From Desulfurivibrio sp. (GTDB lineage: Bacteria; Desulfobacterota; Desulfobulbia; Desulfobulbales; SURF-16): a stretch of DNA of 59,149 nucleotides. The first letter of the stretch is position 1. Every line of letters starts with the position of its first letter. The notes under the pieces were generated by a model. It did no database searches and was not told the DNA's origin. It was given only the letters and a program-made list of their open reading frames with translations. Where the stretch lies: the NCBI GenBank assembly GCA_003605035.1, contig QZKJ01000005.1:1-59149 (forward strand). Reading direction: 5' to 3'. Positions 51,814-59,149 of the stretch are shown one piece after another. The position numbers were made by a program, and so were the translations under genes.

Positions 51814-53013
51814 ATGATTGAATTGCCCCTGTTACTCTATACATATCTGGTCACCGAGACCCTGGCCCCCTTCTTTGCCAGCCTGCTCATTCTGACGACC
51901 ATCCTCTTTCTCGGGCGCATCCTTCCCCTGTTTGACTTCATCATCAACTTCGGCATCAGCCTGCCGGACTTCATCCGGCTCTGCGCCTACATGGTGCCCA
52001 ACCTCTTCCTGTTCGCCATTCCCATGGCCAGCATGCTGGGGGTGATCCTCTGTTTCACCAGAATGGGCAACGACAATGAACTGATCGCCCTGAAAGCCGC
52101 CGGCATCGGCCTCTACCGCATGCTGCCGGCCGTGGTCTTTTTCGCCGTCTGCACCTCGCTGCTCACTGGTTACTTCTCCACCACCCTGATCCCGAGCGGC
52201 ACCATTGCCATGAAAAAACTATTCTTTCAGCTGGCCAAGGAAAAAATCGATAAGGGCCTGCAGGAAAAAAAATTCAGTGACGGGCTGCCGGATGTGGTGA
52301 TCTATATCGACAGAGAGGATCCGGACACGGGAACATGGCAGGGGGTTTACGTGGCTGACAGCCGGGACAGCAGCAACCCGCTCACCATTGTGGCGGAAAA
52401 GGGCTATCTGGTGGCCGACATGCCGAACATGCTGCTCACCCTGCAGCTCGACCACGGCTCCATCCACCAGGCCAAGGAGGAACGCACCCAGACCATCCGC
52501 TTTGCCTCCTACCGCATCAATCTTTCCCTGCAGGGCCCGGGCATGGATGATGAAGAAGTGGCCCGCTCCGCCAGCAACAACGAAATGACCCAGCAGGAGA
52601 TCAGGGATTATGTGAAAGCCCACGGCCGCAAGTCTCCGGCCAGCATCTCCCGGATGATTGAATATCATCTCCGCCTGGTGCTGCCCGGCGGCTGCTTTAT
52701 CCTGACCATTCTCGGCCTGCCCCTGGCCCTGCGCACCAGACCGGGCCAGCGCTCCATCGGCGTGCCCCTGGGGCTGATCATCTTCATCTGTTATTACATC
52801 ATGCTCACCACGGTGAAATCCTTCAGCGAAACCAGCCCCCTGCCCGTGGCTTTCACCATGTGGCTGCCCAATATCATCTTCGGCATCGTGACCCTCTATA
52901 TCCTCCGTTTCGCCAACCTGGAAAGCACGCTGAGCCTGATCGATTTCTGCCTCAGAATCATTCACCGCGCGCAGAGCATGCTGCCCAGACCAGGAAAAAA
53001 GAAGAATTCATGA
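51814..53013 (+). CDS. lptF: LPS export permease LptF
   Basis: 399 aa inner-membrane subunit of the LptB2FG transporter that extracts LPS from the inner membrane. Three N-terminal helices (LVTETLAPFFASLLILTTILFL; FLFAIPMASMLGVILCF; MLPAVVFFAVCTSLLTG) surround the GNDNELIALKAAG coupling segment. A periplasmic beta-jellyroll domain (about 140-260) is followed by three C-terminal helices beginning FILTILGLPLALRTRPGQRS. Start ATG at 51814 with a weak site. lptG overlaps the stop by four bases. Confidence 0.92.
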   Translation: MIELPLLLYTYLVTETLAPFFASLLILTTILFLGRILPLFDFIINFGISLPDFIRLCAYMVPNLFLFAIPMASMLGVILCFTRMGNDNELIALKAAGIGLYRMLPAVVFFAVCTSLLTGYFSTTLIPSGTIAMKKLFFQLAKEKIDKGLQEKKFSDGLPDVVIYIDREDPDTGTWQGVYVADSRDSSNPLTIVAEKGYLVADMPNMLLTLQLDHGSIHQAKEERTQTIRFASYRINLSLQGPGMDDEEVARSASNNEMTQQEIRDYVKAHGRKSPASISRMIEYHLRLVLPGGCFILTILGLPLALRTRPGQRSIGVPLGLIIFICYYIMLTTVKSFSETSPLPVAFTMWLPNIIFGIVTLYILRFANLESTLSLIDFCLRIIHRAQSMLPRPGKKKNS

Positions 53014-54092
53014 CCCTGCTTGACCGCTATATCTTCCGCCAGTTCTTCATGAATCTGCTGCTGGTGCTTGTTTCGCTGGTGGCAATCTACCTGCTGGTCG
53101 ATTTCTTTGAACGCATCGACAACTTCACCGAGGCGGGCAAATCACTCGGCCTGGCCCTTACCTATTTCCTGCTCAAAATCCCCTTTATTTACGACCAGAT
53201 GGCGCCGGTCTGCATTCTGCTGGCCGGGGTCATCACCCTGGGCCTGCTGGGCAAGAACCGGGAACTGATGTCGCTCAACGCCGGCGGCATTTCGCTGGCG
53301 CGCATCGTGGCGCCGATCATTGCCGCCTCCCTGCTGTTCACCATCCTGACCGTTGCCGTTGCCCAGTGGGTTCTGCCGCATACCAATACCAGAACCAATG
53401 AGATCTGGTATCAGGAGGTCACCGAACAGGTGGCCAACGGCATTGTCAGAAAGGGGCGCATCTTTTACCGGGGCAAGGAAGGCATCTACACCTTCAAGCG
53501 GCCGAACCCGAAACGCAACATTTTTACCCAGTTCACCTATATGGCCTGGGATAACGCCCGCCACCACCCCACCGTGCTGCTGACCGCCCAGCAGGCCACC
53601 TGGTCGGAGCGGGGCTGGTTTTTCACCCGCGGCCAGCTGAAAACCAGCAGAGAGGACGGTTACGACCTGAAACTGTTCAAGAATCTGCGCTACGACCTGC
53701 CCGACAGGCCGGCCCAGTTTTTCGTCCCGGAATACCGGGTTACCGAGTATTCCCTGTATGAACTGCACCAGCAGGCCATGGCCAGCCTCAAACAGGGGGA
53801 CTGGCAGGGCATGGTGGCGATCAACCAGCGCCTCTCCTTTATCTTTCTCGGCGTGCCGCTGCTGCTGCTCTCCATACCGCTGATGCACTCGCTGCAGCGC
53901 AAATGGAACCGGGACCTGGCCATGACCATTCCCATCAGCTGCGTGCTCGCCTTTTTTGCCTGGGCCCTGTGGAACGTCACCCAGTCCCTGGCCCAGGCGG
54001 CCTATGTCAATCCCCTGGCCGCCTCCTGGTCCATCCATGTGATCCTGACCGTGAGCGGCCTGATCCTGCTGTGGCGGGTGAACAGAACATAA
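53010..54092 (+). CDS. lptG: LPS export permease LptG
   Basis: 360 aa from ATG 53010, overlapping the lptF stop (ATGA). FRQFFMNLLLVLVSLVAIYLLVDFFERID begins helix 1; GLLGKNRELMSLNAGGISL is the coupling helix; the jellyroll domain spans about 110-250 (GIYTFKRPNPKRN) and three helices close it (FIFLGVPLLLLSIPL). It pairs with LptF in moving LPS onto the periplasmic bridge. An LptB ATPase is not in the window. The next gene follows after 28 bp on the same strand, but its relation to LPS is not evident. Confidence 0.93.
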   Translation: MTLLDRYIFRQFFMNLLLVLVSLVAIYLLVDFFERIDNFTEAGKSLGLALTYFLLKIPFIYDQMAPVCILLAGVITLGLLGKNRELMSLNAGGISLARIVAPIIAASLLFTILTVAVAQWVLPHTNTRTNEIWYQEVTEQVANGIVRKGRIFYRGKEGIYTFKRPNPKRNIFTQFTYMAWDNARHHPTVLLTAQQATWSERGWFFTRGQLKTSREDGYDLKLFKNLRYDLPDRPAQFFVPEYRVTEYSLYELHQQAMASLKQGDWQGMVAINQRLSFIFLGVPLLLLSIPLMHSLQRKWNRDLAMTIPISCVLAFFAWALWNVTQSLAQAAYVNPLAASWSIHVILTVSGLILLWRVNRT

Positions 54093-54120
54093 CAATCCCG
54101 GCAGATTCGAGAACAAGGAA

Positions 54121-54906
54121 GTGAAACAGGAAAATCCCTTAGCCCAGCTGGGGCCTGGCGCCCGGGTCGGCATTGTCGGCATCCCGCCTCTCGCCGTCAT
54201 CGGCAGACTGAACAGTCTGGGGGCGCAGATTTATGATCTGGACGAGCCCCAGGTCAACACGGACATGGAGCTGACCGCCCCCTTCCTGCCCAGGGTCTAT
54301 TGCGCCATCCTGCGCACCGCACTGCTCAATGCCCTGCATCTGGAACTCGACATGATCGTCATCGATGTGGGGCCGGGCAAATGCGACTGCGCCCTGCATG
54401 TGTCAACCGTGCTGCAGGACCTGCTGCCCATCCCGGTCATCCGCACCCGCAATGAGGACGCCGTGCCCTTTGGCCATCCGCTCTGCCAGACCAGGATGGG
54501 CCTGCTGGAAAAATTGCAGCGCATTACCGCCGGCGTCAAAAGTACTGCCCCCTATCAGCCGGAAAAATTCCCGCCCTGCGCGCCAGCCGCCGGTTTCTGG
54601 GGCGTGCCGCCCCGGGACTTTTCCCTGCTCACCCTCTTTCCGGACACCACCCATGTCTACGGCTGGACCCGCTGCATGGAAAACAAAACCCCGGCCGACG
54701 TGGAGCTTGAAGCCCTGTTCAATGCCGAGGTGCCCACCATCTTCTTTGCCCAGTCCTTCTGCGCCAAGACCGCCCTGGCGAAATTTCTGGCCGCCAGACA
54801 CCCGCGCGGCCTTTTTCTTGATGTGGATGTCACCTGCAGCAGCAGCACCCGGGCCAAGATCCAGGCCTTTCTCGAACTCTCGGGAGTCGAGCATGCTGCT
54901 GGCTGA
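54121..54906 (+). CDS. Unknown 261 aa protein, first gene of the activase locus
   Basis: Start GTG at 54121 after AACAAGGA. I do not recognise the family. An N-terminal Rossmann-like segment (ARVGIVGIPPLAVIGRLNSLG) is followed by CDCALHVSTVLQDLLPIPVIRTRNED, and the protein carries nine Cys, including CDC and YGWTRCMENKT; a Cys near the C-terminus lies in DVTCSSSTRA. It resembles, only vaguely, the small-domain organisation of 2-hydroxyacyl-CoA dehydratase subunits. It overlaps the activase gene by 14 bp, so the two act together. Cytoplasmic: no signal or membrane segment. Its substrate is unknown. Confidence 0.65.
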   Translation: MKQENPLAQLGPGARVGIVGIPPLAVIGRLNSLGAQIYDLDEPQVNTDMELTAPFLPRVYCAILRTALLNALHLELDMIVIDVGPGKCDCALHVSTVLQDLLPIPVIRTRNEDAVPFGHPLCQTRMGLLEKLQRITAGVKSTAPYQPEKFPPCAPAAGFWGVPPRDFSLLTLFPDTTHVYGWTRCMENKTPADVELEALFNAEVPTIFFAQSFCAKTALAKFLAARHPRGLFLDVDVTCSSSTRAKIQAFLELSGVEHAAG

Positions 54907-55558
54907 TTTCGGCACCTCCTACTGCAAGTTTCTTGAGCTGGACGCGGAAGTCCGGCAACCCTATCTCCTCGCCACCAAGGAGCTGCCCAAAAACCTGCGG
55001 GTGGATCTGGCCACCGGCCACAACGGCAAACGCTTCAGCAACCGCTATGTCAACGAACTGACCGCCCTGGCCCGGGGCGGCGAGGAGCTGATCGCGGCCG
55101 CCGATTACGTGCTGCTTGACTGCGGCAGCCGGGATATCAAGTACGTCACCTACCGCCAGGGCAAGCTGGCCGACATGGGCTGGAACAGCGAGTGCGGCGC
55201 CTCCATGGGCTTTACCATTGAGCTGCTGGAAAAATATTACAACCTGGATTACGGCAGCCTCGCCGTGCCGGACCGCACCTTTTCCATCACCTGCGGGGTG
55301 CTGGGCATGAGCCACATCTTTGACGCCGTCACCTCCGGCATCAGCGAGGCCGAGGCAGTGGCCCGCTTTGTCAAGGGCATTGCTCTCAATGCTTACCGTT
55401 TCAGCGGCTCACCCCAAACCCTCTACCTGTCCGGCGGCCTGTGCGACAATCCCCTGTTTGTCGGCAGTCTGCCCTGCCACGTCATCCCCCTGGGCCGCTT
55501 TGTCCTCATCAAAGGCCTGGAAAAAACCGCCCGCGAGCGCCTGTCCATTGCCCTATGA
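54893..55558 (+). CDS. HgdC/BadF-like ASKHA activase ATPase
   Basis: 221 aa from ATG 54893, inside the end of the upstream gene. DFGTSYCKFLEL is phosphate 1, DYVLLDCGSRDIKYVTYRQGK phosphate 2 (cf. DIGGQDVKVI in HgdC). The two cluster ligands of the family are in place: a Cys in WNSECGASMGF and one in FSITCGVLGMSHIF, so a [4Fe-4S] cluster between subunits of a dimer is expected. LYLSGGLCDNPLFVG ends the ATPase. HgdC-type activases inject one low-potential electron into a dehydratase; no HgdAB gene is adjacent, making the 261 aa protein the presumed client. Shorter than HgdC (about 260). Confidence 0.82.
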   Translation: MLLADFGTSYCKFLELDAEVRQPYLLATKELPKNLRVDLATGHNGKRFSNRYVNELTALARGGEELIAAADYVLLDCGSRDIKYVTYRQGKLADMGWNSECGASMGFTIELLEKYYNLDYGSLAVPDRTFSITCGVLGMSHIFDAVTSGISEAEAVARFVKGIALNAYRFSGSPQTLYLSGGLCDNPLFVGSLPCHVIPLGRFVLIKGLEKTARERLSIAL

Positions 55559-55737
55559 ACACCCAGCAAAACCCGCCAAACCGCCCCAACTGTTTCAACT
55601 GCCGCAACTTCTATATCACCTACGAATCATCCCACCCTTACGGCTGCCGGGCCATGGGCTTCAAGGCCAAAAAGCTGCCCTCCCTGGTGGTCTTTGAAAG
55701 CTCTGGCCTGGAATGCCAGCTTTTTGCCAGAAAATAA
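55555..55737 (+). CDS. 60 aa four-cysteine protein
   Basis: Start ATG 55555 overlaps the activase stop (ATGA). Cysteines at 13, 16, 31 and 54 (CFNC; YGCRAMGFKA; SGLECQLF) form a CxxC-x14-C-x22-C pattern able to bind zinc or an Fe-S cluster. PNCFNCRNFYITYESSHPYG and KKLPSLVVFESSG resemble a conserved short family of anaerobes that I know only as hypothetical. Its coupling to the activase suggests a role in the same system. No membrane segment. TauE follows 20 bp later. Confidence 0.75.
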   Translation: MNTQQNPPNRPNCFNCRNFYITYESSHPYGCRAMGFKAKKLPSLVVFESSGLECQLFARK

Positions 55738-55757
55738 ACAAACCCTGGAGCACCTGA

Positions 55758-56555
55758 ATGCTTTACATTCTTCTCACCTATTCCCTGGTCGGCGCGGTTT
55801 CCGGCGTGCTGGCCGGCCTGCTCGGCATCGGCGGCGGGCTGATCATCGTCCCCATGCTGGTCTTCTGCTTCTCCTGGCAGCAGATTCCCCATGAACAGAT
55901 CATGCATCTGGCCCTGGGCACCTCCATGGCCAGCATCATCTTCACCTCTGCCTCAAGCTTCTGGGCCCACCACAAACGGGGGGCGGTGCACTGGATCGTG
56001 GTGCGCCGCATCGTGCTCGGCATCTTTGTCGGCACCTTTCTCGGCTCCTGCCTGGCGGCCCGCCTGTCGACCGACTTCCTCAAGGGATTTTTCGTCATCT
56101 TCCTCTACTACGTGGCCAGCCAGATGCTCTTGAACAAAAAGCCCAAGCCTTCCCGCCAGCTGCCCGGCCCGCCCGGCATGTTCGGCGTTGGCAACGTGAT
56201 CGGCGCCTTTTCCAGCCTGGTGGGCATCGGCGGCGGCACCCTGTCCGTGCCCTTCATGACCTGGTGCAACATCCCGGTGCACGAGGCCATCGGCACCTCG
56301 GCCGCCATCGGCTTTCCCATAGCCATTGCCGGCACCGCCGGGTACATCTTCAACGGACTGTCCGTCACCGATCTGCCGCCATACTCCCTGGGTTATGTCT
56401 ATCTGCCCGCCCTGGCGGGACTCATCGTCACCAGCGTGCTGACCGCCCCGCTGGGCGTCCAGCTGGCCCACAGCCTGCCGGTGGGGAGACTGAAACGCAT
56501 TTTCGCCATCCTGCTTTACCTGGTCGGCACCCGCATGCTGGTCAGCCTGTTCTGA
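55758..56555 (+). CDS. TauE/SafE-family permease, complete
   Basis: 265 aa, full length, eight predicted helices in two halves. The glycine motif appears in both: GVLAGLLGIGGGLIIVPML and GAFSSLVGIGGGTLSVPFMT. The second half reads GYIFNGLSV and AIGTSAAIGFPIAIAGTAGY. It is a candidate exporter of sulfite, sulfoacetate or other anions in the inner membrane. Position after the activase trio, on the same strand, may make it the last gene of that unit. Sequence is unrelated in detail to the split TauE at 43958. Confidence 0.9.
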   Translation: MLYILLTYSLVGAVSGVLAGLLGIGGGLIIVPMLVFCFSWQQIPHEQIMHLALGTSMASIIFTSASSFWAHHKRGAVHWIVVRRIVLGIFVGTFLGSCLAARLSTDFLKGFFVIFLYYVASQMLLNKKPKPSRQLPGPPGMFGVGNVIGAFSSLVGIGGGTLSVPFMTWCNIPVHEAIGTSAAIGFPIAIAGTAGYIFNGLSVTDLPPYSLGYVYLPALAGLIVTSVLTAPLGVQLAHSLPVGRLKRIFAILLYLVGTRMLVSLF

Positions 56556-56647
56556 GGCGAACGGTCACCGCAGGACCAAGCCTTGCCGCGCCTTGCGCAG
56601 GCCTGCAGCGACCTCGGCAAATACCGCCTGCTGCCTGCTGAAAATCA

Positions 56648-56675
56648 TTGACACCCCCTCCCGCATGGGTAAAAA
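56648..56675 (+). promoter_or_regulatory. Candidate promoter of the binding-protein gene
   Basis: TTGACA (56648-56653), 16-bp spacer, TAAAAA (56670-56675), 80 bp before the start at 56755. GGGTA/TACCC flank the -10 box as a small inverted repeat. Confidence 0.45.
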
Positions 56676-56754
56676 TACCCCCTTGGCGATTTTTGCCCAG
56701 GGAATGCGGCAAACAGAATAAATTCGAGCGCACGGCGCACGGGGAGGAAATTTC

Positions 56755-57912
56755 GTGAAAAAAACAGCTCATTGGGGACTGAGGCTTTTGTCTCAGGTGT
56801 TGTTTCTGGCTCTCTTTTTCTGCACGGCAACGGCGGCCTGGGCCGACCAGCTGAAAATCGGGGTCATTCTGGCGGAAACAGGGCCCGCTTCCTTTCTCGG
56901 CGGCCCGGCAGTCCGTTCACTGCGCATGCTTGAAAGTGAACTGGCAGGCGGCATCAGCGGCAATCAGCTCCAGCTGATCTACCGCGACTCCGGCGGCAGC
57001 CCGGAAAAGGCGGTCTCCTTCGCCCGCCAGCTCATCGAGGAAGAGAAGGTCTTTGCCATCATCGGCCCCTCCACCAGCGGCGAGACCCTGAAGATCAAGA
57101 AAATATGTGAAGATGCCGGGGTTATTCTCATCTCCTGCGCCTCGGCCGAGCTGATCGTCAAACCGGTCACCCCCTGGGTTTTCAAAACCGCGCCGTCTGA
57201 CAGCTTTGCCGCCCGCCGGATTTTCATGACCATGAATGAGATGTCCATCGCCAGCATCGCCGTGCTGACCGACAATACGGGCTTCGGCAAGGCGGGCAAG
57301 GACCAGTTGCTGACCATTGCCCCGGAATACGGCATCAGTATTGTCGAAAACGAGACCTATGACAAGGACGCCACCGATCTGACATCCCTGGTGGCCAAGA
57401 TCAAAGCCAATCCCGAGGTGCAGGCGGTGGTCAACTGGTCGGTGGTGCCGGCCCAGTCCATCATCGCCAAGAACATCCGCCAGACCGGCTGGAATGTGCC
57501 GATCTTCCAGAGCCACGGCTTTGCCAACATCAAGTATGTGGAGGCGGCCGGGGCCGCGGCGGAAGGCATCATCTTTCCCGCCAGCCGGCTGATGATCGCA
57601 GATCTCCTGCCGGACGGCCCGCAGAAGAATTTCCTGATGAAATACAAGAGCGGCTATGAGGCGAAATACAGCGAAAGCGTCAGCACCTTCGGCGGTCATG
57701 CCTATGATGCCATGCTGATCATCAAACAGGCCATGGAAACCGCCGGCGCCGAACCCGCAAAGATCCGGGCCGCGCTGGAGAATATCAAGGGTTTTTACGG
57801 CACGGCAGGCGAGTTTAATCTGACCCCGGCGGATCACTGCGGCCTGGGCATTGACGCCTTTACCATGCTGACCGTCAAAAATGGCCGGTTTGCGCCGCTG
57901 AAAAAGGAGTAG
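56755..57912 (+). CDS. ABC transporter periplasmic binding protein, branched-chain amino-acid type
   Basis: 385 aa from GTG 56755 (GGGGAGG upstream). Signal peptide residues 1-30 (FLALFFCTATAAWA-D). The two-lobe LivJ-like receptor follows: IGVILAETGPASFLGG, QLIEEEKVFAIIGPSTSGETLKI, IASIAVLTDNTGFGK and AYDAMLIIKQAMETAG. It binds an amino acid or related organic anion; no permease or ATPase genes adjoin, so the partner transporter is elsewhere or the protein serves sensing. A 9-bp array begins at the first base after the stop. Confidence 0.9.
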   Translation: MKKTAHWGLRLLSQVLFLALFFCTATAAWADQLKIGVILAETGPASFLGGPAVRSLRMLESELAGGISGNQLQLIYRDSGGSPEKAVSFARQLIEEEKVFAIIGPSTSGETLKIKKICEDAGVILISCASAELIVKPVTPWVFKTAPSDSFAARRIFMTMNEMSIASIAVLTDNTGFGKAGKDQLLTIAPEYGISIVENETYDKDATDLTSLVAKIKANPEVQAVVNWSVVPAQSIIAKNIRQTGWNVPIFQSHGFANIKYVEAAGAAAEGIIFPASRLMIADLLPDGPQKNFLMKYKSGYEAKYSESVSTFGGHAYDAMLIIKQAMETAGAEPAKIRAALENIKGFYGTAGEFNLTPADHCGLGIDAFTMLTVKNGRFAPLKKE

Positions 57913-57966
57913 TCTGACTGGTCCGGCTGGTCTGACTGGTCCGGCTGGTCTGACTGGTCCGACCAG
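57913..57966. repeat. 9-bp tandem array (TCTGACTGG / TCCGGCTGG)
   Basis: Alternating TCTGACTGG and TCCGGCTGG units, five in all, then TCCGACCAG. The first base lies directly after the binding-protein stop codon (57910-57912). Confidence 0.85.
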
Positions 57967-57971
57967 TCCCC

Positions 57972-58082
57972 GTAGGTTGGTTTGAGCATCGCGAAACCCA
58001 ACAGGTTCTGGCCAGCATGTGGATCTTGTTCCCATCTGGCAATGCCCGTTAATGTTGGGTTTCGTTCCTCAACCCAACCTAC
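57972..58082. repeat. REP-like inverted repeat with GTAGGTTGG ends
   Basis: GTAGGTTGGTTTGAGCATCG... (57972-58003, ending AAACCCAACA) and its near reverse complement TGTTGGGTTTCGTTCCTCAA... (58053-58082, ending CCAACCTAC) flank 49 bp. The right arm covers the stop codon of the antitoxin gene (TAG, minus strand). This repeat type occurs widely in bacteria. Confidence 0.75.
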
Positions 58083-58375
58083 CCTGCTTTAGTTTCTTTG
58101 ACTAGCCGCAACTCAAGACGACACCCGAGGGCTTTGGCGTATTTTTGGAGAGTGGCGAGTGATGGAGAGTGTTTCCCCCTGCCGGATTCCAGACGTGCGA
58201 CTGCGGACTGTGTGGTGCCGATGCGTTCGGCAATTTCCGCCTGGGTGACTCCAGCGGCTGCACGTGCTTTCAGAAACTCGTCCAGGAAAACAAATTCCTC
58301 GTCAAGCCGGTCGTATTCGGCTTTTACGTCTACGCGCTCAAGTGCGCGGGCTTTAAGTTCTTTGTGTGTGAGCAT
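58079..58375 (-). CDS. HigA-like HTH antitoxin
   Basis: 98 aa. N-terminal helix (KELKARALERVDVKAEYDRLDEEF) and an XRE helix-turn-helix (ARAAAGVTQAEIAERIGTTQSAVARLESG, about residues 37-65), then LATLQKYAKALGCRLEL. The sequence matches HigA antitoxins of phage-type (COG4679-linked) modules. The start overlaps the toxin gene by 23 bp, toxin first. The antitoxin and the complex are expected to repress the promoter upstream of 58712. Its stop lies within a REP-like repeat. Confidence 0.92.
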   Translation of the reverse strand: MLTHKELKARALERVDVKAEYDRLDEEFVFLDEFLKARAAAGVTQAEIAERIGTTQSAVARLESGRGKHSPSLATLQKYAKALGCRLELRLVKETKAG

Positions 58376-58712
58376 TTCTGATCTCCTTCATCCTCCGTCG
58401 CGCTATTGTGAGCTCTTTGGGCGGAGTTTTGTCCGTTTTCTTTATGAATTGGTGCAGAATCACTATCTTCTTGCCGACCGTCGTGCAATAGAACACTCGT
58501 GCAATCCCTTCGGCGGCCTTTAGCCGCAACTCAAACAGGCCGTCACCCATGGCGCGTGTGTGTGGCATGCCGAGGTCCGGGCCGTAGACCTCCATGCGAT
58601 CGGAATATCGAAGGAACCGGCCAAGAAAGCCGGCCGGCATTGCAAGAATTTCTTCCTGCAGAGACTCGCTGCAGTACGTAATTGTCCAACTTATGCAGGA
58701 ATTATAGCACAT
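58353..58712 (-). CDS. HigB-like toxin, phage Gp49 type
   Basis: 119 aa. The core reads EILAMPAGFLGRFLRYSDRMEVYGPDLGMPHTRAMGDGLFELRLKA, the hallmark of the Gp49-like/HigB family (COG4679), followed by ARVFYCTTVGKKIVILHQFIKKTDKTP and the closing helix. Such toxins cleave mRNA at the ribosome. A short N-terminal extension begins with MCYNS; the true start may lie a few residues downstream, but no other ATG is found. First gene of the higBA unit. Confidence 0.92.
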   Translation of the reverse strand: MCYNSCISWTITYCSESLQEEILAMPAGFLGRFLRYSDRMEVYGPDLGMPHTRAMGDGLFELRLKAAEGIARVFYCTTVGKKIVILHQFIKKTDKTPPKELTIARRRMKEIRNAHTQRT

Positions 58713-58831
58713 TTGCTATATTCGGTCTAGTTTTTTGTTAGATTTGGGTAATGCACTCAATATCAGGAATTATTGAGGCTAACGAGTGCTTCTCGCGCGG
58801 CGTCTTTTTGCCGTCGCCGTATAAGCATAGG

Positions 58832-59068
58832 TTAGCCCACATCGGCTATTGCCTCTATCTCTTCCGCAAGAGATGACCGGTCACCTGGGTTGAGACAGGA
58901 TTTGCACCACTCGTTTGCCAAAATTTCCCAAACGCTGGTTGAACTCTTTAAAACTTGATCCCCAACCTTCGTATTCCAACGGTGATGATCAGGCTCAAGC
59001 ATCGCATCTTCCAAAGCAGTGAGCAGGGAGCCAGCACCTACACCGAAACGGCTAGTGTTTAATTGCAT
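58832..59068 (-). CDS. Small unknown protein
   Basis: 78 aa reading frame with plausible composition: mixed hydrophilic and hydrophobic residues, EDAMLEPDHHRWNTKVGDQV and ANEWCKSCLNPGDRSSLAEEI. I do not recognise a family, and no strong ribosome site precedes the ATG (the upstream TTAATTTATGCA is weak). AT-rich surroundings and its place beyond the HigBA module suggest an accessory region that continues past the window end. Possibly a remnant. Confidence 0.4.
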   Translation of the reverse strand: MQLNTSRFGVGAGSLLTALEDAMLEPDHHRWNTKVGDQVLKSSTSVWEILANEWCKSCLNPGDRSSLAEEIEAIADVG

Positions 59069-59149
59069 AAATTAACGATAGTATTTTTAAGCTGACTGCC
59101 TTTGACTTCTCGTTTGCGCCACAAAAAAGGCTTTGCATTTTGCTGGTAA

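Overview
The window reads as chromosomal DNA of a GC-rich, anaerobic, sulfur-metabolising Desulfobacterota (a Desulfobulbales-like relative is the best guess; inferred from gene content only). The grounds are a selenocysteine formate dehydrogenase with sulfhydrogenase-type partner subunits, a cytoplasmic sulfur-type molybdoenzyme beside TauE/SafE permeases and a rhodanese, a CGGC-domain protein, a DUF4445 corrinoid activator and a 2-hydroxyacyl-CoA-dehydratase-type activase. Sec decoding is supported twice: an in-frame UGA in fdhA and another in the methyltransferase that opens the window, each followed at nearly the same distance by a small hairpin with a GGUC loop.

Layout. 1-4157: ArsM-like Sec methyltransferase (5' partial), lipoprotein, yaaA, DmeF-like metal exporter and a Tim44-domain membrane protein. 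4158-9704: an accessory island, partly AT-rich, with a REP-like inverted repeat, a GIY-YIG + PD-(D/E)XK-like gene pair, a Phd/RelE toxin-antitoxin pair, a VPLPA-CTERM secreted protein, remnants of a TumE-type toxin gene and of an ATPase gene, three copies of a short repeat, and an AAA/DUF4143 ATPase. 9866-18156: a BacA/SbmA-family transporter whose ATPase motifs are all degenerate, convergent with a GH5 glycosidase, then a TetR-adaptor-RND efflux operon. 18408-26979: a repeat protein with a FlaG-like C-terminus, two VOC proteins, a bacterial NHEJ locus (two Ku genes convergent with ligD) with DUF72, and a ferredoxin-nitroreductase.

27521-38114: CGGC protein, outer-membrane porin, GH13 amylase, nucleoside hydrolase, PpiC isomerase, GHL10 lipoprotein, sensor kinase and GH15 glucodextranase: an alpha-glucan theme. 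38313-42243: a tight operon fdhA(Sec)-FeS-FAD/NAD, predicted to be a soluble NAD(P)-linked formate dehydrogenase. 42782-48248: rhodanese, a TauE/SafE permease split over two genes (the first with a secreted domain), a PSR-family molybdoenzyme and its four-cluster ferredoxin; a coherent candidate sulfur-oxyanion system. 48635-51648: porin and DUF4445 activator. 51814-56555: lptF-lptG followed by a tightly overlapping trio (unknown 261 aa protein, activase-type ATPase with both cluster cysteines, 60 aa four-Cys protein) and another TauE permease. 56755-59149: amino-acid-type periplasmic binding protein, a HigBA-like module and a small unknown ORF.

A striking architectural feature is a set of short tandem arrays with periods of 7, 8 and 9 bp. 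Several begin at or within a few bases of a stop codon (22709, 25313, 35363, 38312, 48249, 57913). They are unrelated in sequence but alike in placement, and three of the 8-bp arrays surround the NHEJ genes.
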